From Spirosoma terrae (GTDB taxonomy: Bacteria > Bacteroidota > Bacteroidia > Cytophagales > Spirosomataceae), in the NCBI RefSeq assembly GCF_010435915.1, contig NZ_JAAFZH010000001.1, forward strand, positions 992,001-1,056,000: a DNA stretch of 64,000 bases, written 5' to 3'. Positions within the stretch are counted from its first letter, which is position 1, and the number at the start of each line of letters is the position of its first letter. The notes below the pieces were generated by a model, which saw nothing but the letters and a program-made list of their open reading frames with translations, was not told the origin of the DNA and made no database searches. Made by a program: the position numbers and the translations under genes. This document shows positions 53,444-60,798 of the stretch, one piece after another.

Positions 53444-55819
53444 TTACGGCTTTAGAATGATAGTCGACTCGGCCACAGATTTTACTTTTTCTTTCGAGAA
53501 ATAAGCCGGAAAGTAGTTGTTGTCGGCCCAGATCGGAAACAGATCGCGGTAGTGCGGACTATCTGGGTTGCCCGACTGACCAGGGCTGTTTATGCCCAGC
53601 GTTTTATCCCAATCTTCAGTATCGACCAGAATCCGGAACGTAGCGCCGTGTGTTTGATTCAGATTCGGGCCGGTAGCATTTACCGTTTCGGCGTACCCGC
53701 CCCGGGCAACCGGGCCCAGGTTGATTTTGGTCTGCATCGCCTTATCGACCAGGTCGCTGAGTGGGTGCGTAATAGTAATATGCTTGTTTTTGCGTTGTCC
53801 ATACGACCAGTCATCCATATCGGAGCCGAGCCGCTTGGTTAGGTCGGCTACGGCCCGATCCATGCACAAGAGCAGGAGGCTGTCCCGGGCCGGTGTTGGT
53901 ATGAGCAGGGCATCAATGACTCGTTTCGATGGGATGCTTTTCATGTACGCTCTGGCCGACTGCGGTACGTTCTGTTCGTAGATGGCTCGTTTTAATTGTT
54001 CTTCCCACGCTACGTAGATAGCAGCGGCTACCGAGCTTGGATCGAGCTTATAATCCCAGCGACGCAGATAACTGACGGCCTGCTCCGTTCGGTTTTCGGG
54101 CGAAAACAAATTCTGTAGCAGCGGAACAAGCGTTCGGGCCGGAATGGATAAGTAATCGGCCTGCAGAGCCATAAAATCGGTCATGGTTTTACGCTTTCCG
54201 TCGTTCAACACTTCTTCAATCCGATGAGCGCGACTGGGCGACGACCACGTCCAGCCAATGGCATTCCGATGCGGGAAATTGATGGGTGTTAGATTATTGT
54301 TGGCGGTTGCTACGTATCCTTCAGGCGGATTTACCTTATTCGGAAGTTGCTGAATGGGCAGATAGCCGCTCCACTCGAAACGTCCGTCGCCGGGCACGGG
54401 TACCAGACCGGTGAAATTCTTACGAATAGGAGCGAGGCCAACGGCCTGCCAGCCAATGGTGCCAGTACGGTCGGCCCAGATCATGTTCTCACCGGGAAGT
54501 CGGCTGTAGGTGCAGGCTTGCCGAAATTCTGCCCAGTTACGGGCCTGATTCATCCGCAAACTGGCCAGATAAGGCGAATTGCCTATGTCGAGCCACCCCG
54601 CTCGTACGGCATAGGCTTTGTGATGAACCTTGTCTTCAAAAACCACGGGACCATGACGCGTGTATTTCAACGTAGCGTTAACCGGCTTCCCATCTTTAAC
54701 CGAAATGGCCTCGGTAAGCGTTTTCATCGATTCCCAGCGGCCTTTGTAGCGATACTGGTTGGAATTGGCTGGATTAATCTCGTAGACGTATAGATCTTCG
54801 TTATCGGTTTCGAAAATGGTGAGTCCCCAGGCGCCGTAGTCATTATGGCCAATGGAAACGCCGGGCAACGTAGGCTCACCAGCTCCAATAACGTTCCAGC
54901 CCGGCGCATTTAGATGTACCCAATAACGTAACGGCGGTGTCGATTGGGCCCGGTGTGGGTCATTCGCCAGCATTGGATAGCCGCTGGCCGATTTATTGCC
55001 CGAAATAATCCAGTTGTTCGAACCAACGTACTGTTTTTCTACGTCGAACCAGTCGTTTATCTCATCCGTTGTTTTGGGCGTTACGTAGGCTTCGTCTTCG
55101 TCGGCTTTGGTTGGTCGGCCTTGGAACTTCAAGGGCAGGCGAAACGCTTCGTATAATTCCAGGATGGGCTGAAACAGCTCGTCGCCGTTGACACGTAGCG
55201 TTAAATCGGGTTGCGCTGGTTGGGTCGTCGACACGTTGGGTTGTGGATGAAACCATTGTAGCTCCCGCAGCTTGTCGGCACCAATCAGTTTAACCAGCCG
55301 GCCGTTGTTCAGTTCATCGCGCACGTTGTAGGCCAGTGCCTGGTGTCGACTGATGACTACTTCGGGCGTCCAGAGCTGAGGTTTCGTATTTAGTACCTTG
55401 AATTCGAACGGTAGCTTTTCCGGCGTTTTCAGAATTTCGGTGATGTAAGCATTAATGCCCGCAACAAAAGCCCGAACGATCTGCGGCCCGTGCGGATGAT
55501 AGTGCAGTAATTCCTTGTTTAAGTCGCCCCGAAAGCGGAACAGCCGGGTGCCAATGTCGCGTTTTACTTCCTGCGGACCAAGAAGTTCGGCGACTGTGCC
55601 AGTGGCTTGCCGACGCCACAGTTCGAGCTGGAATAACCGATCCTGAGCCGCCATGTAGCCCTGAGCAAAAAATAGGTCGTGCTCGTTTTTGGCATAGATG
55701 TGATTAATGCCCCATTGGTCTTTACTGATTTCGACCGGTTGCTGAAGACCAGGGGTCGGTTGAGAATAGGCTGTAGAAATAGAGAGAAGGAGTAGTAGGA
55801 GTGGCCGCAAGCAATTCAT
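53444..55819 (-). CDS. Secreted penicillin-acylase-family Ntn hydrolase
   Basis: A 791-residue protein with a signal peptide (MNCLRPLLLLLLSISTAYSQ). The alpha-chain has INHIYAKNEHDLFFAQGYMAAQDRLFQLELWRR. Self-cleavage is expected before S267 in VGSNNWIISG, giving the catalytic N-terminal Ser. The beta-chain has PMLANDPHRAQSTPP, GVSIGHNDYGAWGLT and the C-terminal HGATFRILVDTEDW. The family hydrolyses amide bonds of penicillins, acyl-homoserine lactones or aculeacin-like lipopeptides. The actual substrate cannot be read from sequence. It stands alone, upstream of argS. Confidence 0.93.
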   Translation of the reverse strand: MNCLRPLLLLLLSISTAYSQPTPGLQQPVEISKDQWGINHIYAKNEHDLFFAQGYMAAQDRLFQLELWRRQATGTVAELLGPQEVKRDIGTRLFRFRGDLNKELLHYHPHGPQIVRAFVAGINAYITEILKTPEKLPFEFKVLNTKPQLWTPEVVISRHQALAYNVRDELNNGRLVKLIGADKLRELQWFHPQPNVSTTQPAQPDLTLRVNGDELFQPILELYEAFRLPLKFQGRPTKADEDEAYVTPKTTDEINDWFDVEKQYVGSNNWIISGNKSASGYPMLANDPHRAQSTPPLRYWVHLNAPGWNVIGAGEPTLPGVSIGHNDYGAWGLTIFETDNEDLYVYEINPANSNQYRYKGRWESMKTLTEAISVKDGKPVNATLKYTRHGPVVFEDKVHHKAYAVRAGWLDIGNSPYLASLRMNQARNWAEFRQACTYSRLPGENMIWADRTGTIGWQAVGLAPIRKNFTGLVPVPGDGRFEWSGYLPIQQLPNKVNPPEGYVATANNNLTPINFPHRNAIGWTWSSPSRAHRIEEVLNDGKRKTMTDFMALQADYLSIPARTLVPLLQNLFSPENRTEQAVSYLRRWDYKLDPSSVAAAIYVAWEEQLKRAIYEQNVPQSARAYMKSIPSKRVIDALLIPTPARDSLLLLCMDRAVADLTKRLGSDMDDWSYGQRKNKHITITHPLSDLVDKAMQTKINLGPVARGGYAETVNATGPNLNQTHGATFRILVDTEDWDKTLGINSPGQSGNPDSPHYRDLFPIWADNNYFPAYFSKEKVKSVAESTIILKP

Positions 55820-55945
55820 AGTGTTGAGACGATTTGGAGTTAAGATAACCAGGAATCAACAGAACCTAACTTTAATAAGCCTTTAATTAGGTTTCAGCCC
55901 TAATTTTTTACTTTAGTAATGCATTATTCCTAAAAACTGAAGACT

Positions 55946-56467
55946 ATGAGGACGCTCGTAACGGTAACCCTGATGGGTTTGTTAACAAGCTGTGTACGAA
56001 TCCAGTCAAATACGAAATCTGAGGCTGTTCCTACTTTCAAGCGGATTCTGGTCGTTACGAAAATGCGGGATACGCCTGATAGCTACGCGCAGAGTTTCTC
56101 CCGGGCCTTTCCGACGGGCTATTCAGTTTGTACGCTGGCGCTGAGCCCGCTATCCTTCGATAAACCTGAAGAAGAAATACGAAAAAAGGCTGATTCCTGC
56201 CATAGTGATGTTATTTTAACCCTTACGCTAACTCAAAGTGGAGTAAGTACTCGTTACTATGCGGTACCGTATGAGTTTAATGCTGAGATGACCTCCGTTG
56301 CCACCGAACAGCCTTTCTGGAAAGCTATTATATCGTCAGCTCCAATAAACGGAGAGAGAGTATCACCACGTAGCGTTGTAAAACGTCTCCTTAACGACGG
56401 TATCATTGAAGGCAAGCTGCCCGATCAGTCCTTACAGGCCATCAATGGACAGAATGTCTATCGTTGA
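55946..56467 (+). CDS. Hypothetical lipoprotein
   Basis: A 173-residue protein with lipobox LLTSC (Cys at about 16). A strand/helix pattern is seen: RILVVTKMRDTPDSYAQSFSRAF, YSVCTLALSPLSF, EEEIRKKADSCHSDVILTLTLTQS. This looks like one alpha/beta domain in which a helix bears the DSCHSDV motif. No named family was recognised. Its last 36 bp overlap the 3' end of the convergent peptidoglycan-binding gene. Confidence 0.7.
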   Translation: MRTLVTVTLMGLLTSCVRIQSNTKSEAVPTFKRILVVTKMRDTPDSYAQSFSRAFPTGYSVCTLALSPLSFDKPEEEIRKKADSCHSDVILTLTLTQSGVSTRYYAVPYEFNAEMTSVATEQPFWKAIISSAPINGERVSPRSVVKRLLNDGIIEGKLPDQSLQAINGQNVYR

Positions 56468-57241
56468 GGTCTGAATATTACGAACGCGGGCAAAAACAGC
56501 CGTGCCATTACTGCCCCCCTTTAAGTCGGTATTGCCTTCCAGGGTTTCAATCGCATTGCCCGCTACTGCCGTGACCAGGCCAGTGTGATACCAATCGTCG
56601 TTGCTTGGATTTCGTAGTAGAAAAACGTCGCCCGGACGAATTTTCTGGGGTGTTTTGCGAATAACCGCCGACTTAATCAGCCGACCCGTTTCGATCGCAC
56701 TCACGGCCATTACGTCGCAGCTCAGGGTGTGGGGCATAATAGCCGTGAAGCTACGCCCGTAGGCAGAAGCGACCTGGTCCAGAATAGTTTGTACAAAACC
56801 CACACACCATTTGAAAGGCGATCCATCGTAGCCGTCGCAGTAGCCTCGTACCCAGGGACCAAGATTTTGGGCGGCATCCGTCTGAATTTCGGCTGATCGT
56901 TGCGCCAGGTGCATTTTGGCAACGCGAACAACTGCTTTCCGAACGTCCTTCTCAGTTGGTTGGAGCTGAAACGCTGTTGACAGCGGACTACTAAGTTTAT
57001 TGAATAGGTCGGGCGTAACAACGCCCGTTTTTGGCAGTTTAGATACCACCTGAAAATTCTGAACAGCGCGCTCGGTGGCGGGGCCAAACTGACCGTCAAG
57101 GGCGGTTGTCAGGGCGGCTTTGGGGTAACGTAGTGCGTGGAGACATAACCATTCCTGCACACGTCGTACATCGGTTCCCTGGCTATTTTTCTGGAGGGAA
57201 CTGGCAAAAAGAAGTTCGTTTTGGTAAGAGGTTTTAATCAT
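56432..57241 (-). CDS. Peptidoglycan-binding protein with CHAP-like amidase domain
   Basis: About 269 residues from the ATG at 57239-57241. Residues about 15-85 are a PG-binding-1 domain (GTDVRRVQEWLCLHAL, GQFGPATERAVQNFQ). The C-terminal half looks like a CHAP/NlpC-type Cys hydrolase: C146 in PFKWCVGFVQTIL, a His in DDWYHTGLVTAV and an acidic residue in ETLEGNTD. There is no signal peptide, so it would need an unusual route, or acts inside, for example as an effector. It overlaps the 3' end of the lipoprotein gene by 36 bp. Confidence 0.8.
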   Translation of the reverse strand: MIKTSYQNELLFASSLQKNSQGTDVRRVQEWLCLHALRYPKAALTTALDGQFGPATERAVQNFQVVSKLPKTGVVTPDLFNKLSSPLSTAFQLQPTEKDVRKAVVRVAKMHLAQRSAEIQTDAAQNLGPWVRGYCDGYDGSPFKWCVGFVQTILDQVASAYGRSFTAIMPHTLSCDVMAVSAIETGRLIKSAVIRKTPQKIRPGDVFLLRNPSNDDWYHTGLVTAVAGNAIETLEGNTDLKGGSNGTAVFARVRNIQTSTIDILSIDGL

Positions 57242-57277
57242 ACGATACGTATCGCTGGACAACGTAATACAATCCGG

Positions 57278-57607
57278 TCAGTCCTTCAGCTTCTCATTAT
57301 TCAGGTGCCGGGTGGCATCCCGATTGGTCTTCTTCGCCATATTTTTGGCGAATGCTTCGGTTAAATCAACGCCCGTTTGATTGGCCAGACAGATCAGTAC
57401 CCACAGTACGTCGGCCATTTCATCACCGAGGTCTTTGTTCTTGTCTGATTCTTTCTCCGATTGTTCGCCATAACGGCGGGCTATAATACGAGCCACTTCG
57501 CCAACCTCTTCGGTCAGCATGGCCATGTTGGTCAGTTCATTAAAATAGCGAACGCCAATGGTTTTTATCCATTCATCGACCGTATCCTGCGCTTCTCTGA
57601 TTGTCAT
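57278..57607 (-). CDS. MazG-like nucleotide pyrophosphohydrolase
   Basis: About 109 residues from the ATG at 57605-57607. The family EEVGE...DEMADVLW pattern is present: MLTEEVGEVARIIARRYGE and GDEMADVLWVLICLANQTG, giving the E-x2-E and E-x2-D metal site. The protein hydrolyses NTPs, such as damaged nucleotides, to NMP and PPi. It is 4 bp downstream of the DUF4177 gene, so these two form an operon. Confidence 0.88.
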   Translation of the reverse strand: MTIREAQDTVDEWIKTIGVRYFNELTNMAMLTEEVGEVARIIARRYGEQSEKESDKNKDLGDEMADVLWVLICLANQTGVDLTEAFAKNMAKKTNRDATRHLNNEKLKD

Positions 57608-57611
57608 CTGA

Positions 57612-57815
57612 TTATTGGATTTCACGTTTCAGCATGATGATTACACTTCTGGACTGGCCCTGTGCCATATTCAGATCGACCGATGACGTTAGTTCCCAGC
57701 CTTGCTGACCAAGTTCATTAAGTTTTTCCATCAGTTGTTGGGCGTCAATTTTTCCTCCGCCACTCCAGAATCCATTCGTAGGGACTTCCAGGACATTGTA
57801 TTCGAACTTCTTCAT
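57612..57815 (-). CDS. DUF4177-family small protein
   Basis: About 67 residues from the ATG at 57813-57815 (another ATG is 2 codons upstream). The start MKKFEYNVLEVP and the later LMEKLNELGQQGWELTSSVDLN followed by VIIMLKRE match the DUF4177 pattern of strand, helix, GWEL strand and final strand. The family has no proven role. It is tightly linked to the MazG-like gene downstream. Confidence 0.8.
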   Translation of the reverse strand: MKKFEYNVLEVPTNGFWSGGGKIDAQQLMEKLNELGQQGWELTSSVDLNMAQGQSRSVIIMLKREIQ

Positions 57816-57910
57816 GAGCATACAAGTTTGTTGCGCGAAGATAGGGGGCAACGTAGCAAATAGGGCAACTTTAGTGTGTCAGCGGAGGTTATACACGTAA
57901 ACACAAACGC

Positions 57911-58768
57911 ATGGCACTGGTTGCACCCGTTACTATTCAGAAGATACAGGGCGATAGCCTGACCGAGTCGCCGGATCTGCTGGCCGTTGAAGAGCCGCTC
58001 GAAATACGGCTTGGATTTGGCCCTGTAGACGATCGCCAGCAACGTAGCGTAGCGGTTACGATGCGTACGCCCGGCCATGACGAAGAACTCGCGATCGGTT
58101 TTCTGTTTACGGAAGGCATCATACAAAAGCCTGCTGACATTGTTTCCTGTCGCCATTGTGTGCAGGATTCGCAGAAAGAAGGCAACGTAATGCGGGTTGA
58201 GTTGCAGCCTGATGTGGAGGTCGACTGGGCGCGGCTGGAACGTAATACGTTCACCTCATCGAGTTGCGGCCTGTGCGGTAAAACAACGATCGATGCGGTT
58301 ATGAAGCTGGTCAATAGTCGCGTTACGGGCGATTTCTCTATTAATTCAGCCACACTGCATGCCTTGCCGGAGCAAGTTCGGGAAGCCCAGCGGGCGTTTG
58401 CGTATACGGGGGGCATTCACGCAGCCGCTCTGTTCGATGCCGACGGTAGGTTGTTGCTGGTTCGGGAAGATATTGGTCGTCATAATGCGCTGGATAAATT
58501 GATCGGAGCCGCTTTCTGGAAAGGGTGGTTGCCACTGGCCCAGTCTGGCGTATTTCTGAGCGGACGTATCGGTGTCGAACTTGTTCAGAAGAGCTGGATG
58601 GCGGGCATACCACTGCTGGCTGCTGTGGGAGCACCGTCGAGCCTGGCTGTAGAGATGGCGGAGGAAGCCAGCATGACGCTCGCCGGATTCGTCCGTAACG
58701 AACGGTTTAACATCTACACGCAACCAGATCGGATCAACCTGCCGAGTCCCGTATCGATTAGGGGGTAG
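57911..58768 (+). CDS. fdhD: Formate dehydrogenase accessory sulfurtransferase FdhD
   Basis: A 285-residue protein that passes sulfur from a desulfurase to the molybdenum cofactor of formate-dehydrogenase-type enzymes. The catalytic pair is CGLCGK with C119 and C122. Other family stretches are GHDEELAIGFLFTEGII and FAYTGGIHAAALFD, and REDIGRHNALDKLIG. The FdhF/YdeP enzyme lies 2 kb downstream, separated by two lipid genes. Its last 11 bp overlap the end of the convergent kinase gene. Confidence 0.95.
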   Translation: MALVAPVTIQKIQGDSLTESPDLLAVEEPLEIRLGFGPVDDRQQRSVAVTMRTPGHDEELAIGFLFTEGIIQKPADIVSCRHCVQDSQKEGNVMRVELQPDVEVDWARLERNTFTSSSCGLCGKTTIDAVMKLVNSRVTGDFSINSATLHALPEQVREAQRAFAYTGGIHAAALFDADGRLLLVREDIGRHNALDKLIGAAFWKGWLPLAQSGVFLSGRIGVELVQKSWMAGIPLLAAVGAPSSLAVEMAEEASMTLAGFVRNERFNIYTQPDRINLPSPVSIRG

Positions 58769-59639
58769 GTTGATACTCCTGTGGGACAATCATCGATAAC
58801 ACACCGGTCTGAATCGTAGCGTCCAGCTCCGTAATACGTCCTTCATATTCGCCATCGATCTGGAAATAAGCGCGACGGTGCGTTTTTATCGTAATCGACG
58901 TAGCAGGCAGAATTTCGATTTTCTTAGGGTCGAAGGGGCGGTAGCGCCAGAACAGTTTTAAAATTTCCCAGAACGATAAACGCCGGAAAATCACAACCTC
59001 GAACTGACCGTCGAAAGGATTGCCATCCGGGTTGATGACGGCACCTGTTCCGTACATTCTGGCGTTGGCCAGAACGATCATAAAGGCCGCTCGCTGAATA
59101 CAGTCATCGCCTTTATTGATTTCGACACGTAGCAGTCTTCTTTTTTGCAGCACCTTAACAACGCCCTGCAGGTAGCCGAATTTGCCGCGCAGGTTGTTTT
59201 TCTGATAATGCCGGACCAGCTGTGCATTCAGACCGATGTCGGCCAGATGGAGACATATATTGCCATTGACCGAAATAACATCCGTTGGCTTGACAACGCC
59301 ATGCTCCAGTACGTTCAGACTGCCTTCAATGTCGGCTGGAATACCCAGCTCTTTAGCCATTCCGTTGGCCGATCCGGCTGGCAAAACGCCCAATGGAATC
59401 TGGCTTCCCAGCAATTGCTCGGCAACGAATTTGATGGTTCCGTCGCCCCCAACGGCAACCACCCGATCGGGTTTGAGATCGGCAATTTTTTTGGGTAATG
59501 TTTGCTCATCCGTTTTTCCGTCGAGGTACAACAGTTCGGCCGTATGTGATGAATTGGCGAAATGATTCTGAATACCGGTTTCCCAGTCTGTTTTGGCCTT
59601 CCCGCCCGAAACGGGATTAATTGCAAATAAAAAGATCAA
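58758..59639 (-). CDS. Diacylglycerol-kinase-family lipid kinase (YegS/DgkB-like)
   Basis: A 293-residue kinase. The ATP-binding motif is AVGGDGTIKFVAEQLLG (GGDGT), with LGVLPAGSANGMAKELGI as the next conserved loop. The start MIFLFAINPVSGGKAK and the late DGQFEVVIF are also typical. The family phosphorylates diacylglycerol or related lipids. It converges on fdhD by 11 bp and is divergent, 47 bp apart, from an APP1-like phosphatase that may reverse the reaction. Confidence 0.93.
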   Translation of the reverse strand: MIFLFAINPVSGGKAKTDWETGIQNHFANSSHTAELLYLDGKTDEQTLPKKIADLKPDRVVAVGGDGTIKFVAEQLLGSQIPLGVLPAGSANGMAKELGIPADIEGSLNVLEHGVVKPTDVISVNGNICLHLADIGLNAQLVRHYQKNNLRGKFGYLQGVVKVLQKRRLLRVEINKGDDCIQRAAFMIVLANARMYGTGAVINPDGNPFDGQFEVVIFRRLSFWEILKLFWRYRPFDPKKIEILPATSITIKTHRRAYFQIDGEYEGRITELDATIQTGVLSMIVPQEYQPTP

Positions 59640-59686
59640 CTTCTGAGCAGATTATAGGTTATAGATAGCGAGTAAGGTTAAACGTT

Positions 59687-60760
59687 ATGATCATTGAGCA
59701 ATCGCCGATACAAAACACGCAAAAGTTTAGTCTAACAAGCAGGCTGGTCAACTTTCTATTAGCAAAGCTCCGGCTTACCAACGAACCGGTTGTTAAAGTA
59801 TACCGGGGTTTTGGCACAGAAAGACATTTCCTTATTCACGGCCATGCCTTTCGTCGGAGTGCTTTACCCCGTAAAAACTACCGCGATAGCCCTTTGGTTA
59901 ATTTATTAGCGGTTATCAGGCTATTTTTGGTAAAACCCTATCCAGGAGCCTGCATCCGAATTCGCTTCAACGATCAGGTCATGGACGTAAAAGCGGGCGC
60001 CGATGGTTATTTTCGGGCCGATTTCCCCCTGAATCAGGGCGTAAGTCCCGGCTGGTATACGGTTCGGGCCGAATTGGTTTCGCAGACCCTAACGCCGGAA
60101 AAAATGCTGGCTCAGGGTGAAGGTCAGATATTGGTGCCCCATCCAACGCGCCTTATTTGTATTTCGGATATCGACGATACGTTCCTGATTTCGCACTCGG
60201 CTACCATTGCGAAACGGCTGCTGGTATTACTGACCGAAAATGCGCACAGCCGAGAGCCGTTTGCGGGCGTAGTGGATCATTACCGGCTGCTGGCTGAAGC
60301 AATCAGCGGGCCGCATGCATCCAACCCGTTCTTCTACGTATCGAGCAGCGAATGGAATCTATACGATTATATTCTTGAGTTTTCCCGGACCAATGGGCTG
60401 CCGGACGGTGTTTATTGGCTCAGTCAGTTGAAACTGCTTTCGCAGGTATTACAGACTGGGAAAACCAAACATCGAACAAAATTTGATAGAATTGTGCGGA
60501 TCATTGAAACATATCCGGTTCAACAGTTTATTTTACTGGGAGATGACTCGCAGGAAGATCCGTCCATCTACGAGTCTATCGTGCGACATTTCCCGCAGCA
60601 GGTCCGTTGCGTATATATTCGGCGAATTCGCCCCAAAAAGCAGGCGCAGACGCAGGAGCTTCTGGACAAAATAGAAGCGGCTGGTGTGTCGTGTTGTTAT
60701 TTCTCAAACAGTACTGAAGCGCATCAGCACTCCGTACAGATCGGGTTAGTTGCGTCGTAA
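59687..60760 (+). CDS. APP1-like phosphatidate phosphatase (DUF2183)
   Basis: A 357-residue protein. The DxDxT catalytic motif is D161-I-D163-D-T165 (SDIDDTFLIS), and later FYVSSSEWNLYDYILEF and FILLGDDSQEDPSIYESI complete the HAD-like site. The N-terminal third is a separate beta-rich domain (VKVYRGFGTERHFLIHGHAF; IRIRFNDQVMDVKAGADGYF). In yeast App1 acts on phosphatidate to make diacylglycerol. No signal peptide is present. It lies divergent to the lipid kinase and 38 bp upstream of the FdhF/YdeP gene. Confidence 0.88.
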   Translation: MIIEQSPIQNTQKFSLTSRLVNFLLAKLRLTNEPVVKVYRGFGTERHFLIHGHAFRRSALPRKNYRDSPLVNLLAVIRLFLVKPYPGACIRIRFNDQVMDVKAGADGYFRADFPLNQGVSPGWYTVRAELVSQTLTPEKMLAQGEGQILVPHPTRLICISDIDDTFLISHSATIAKRLLVLLTENAHSREPFAGVVDHYRLLAEAISGPHASNPFFYVSSSEWNLYDYILEFSRTNGLPDGVYWLSQLKLLSQVLQTGKTKHRTKFDRIVRIIETYPVQQFILLGDDSQEDPSIYESIVRHFPQQVRCVYIRRIRPKKQAQTQELLDKIEAAGVSCCYFSNSTEAHQHSVQIGLVAS

Positions 60761-60798
60761 TTTGCGTTAAAGTAGTATCCATCTGATTCGGCTAGACG

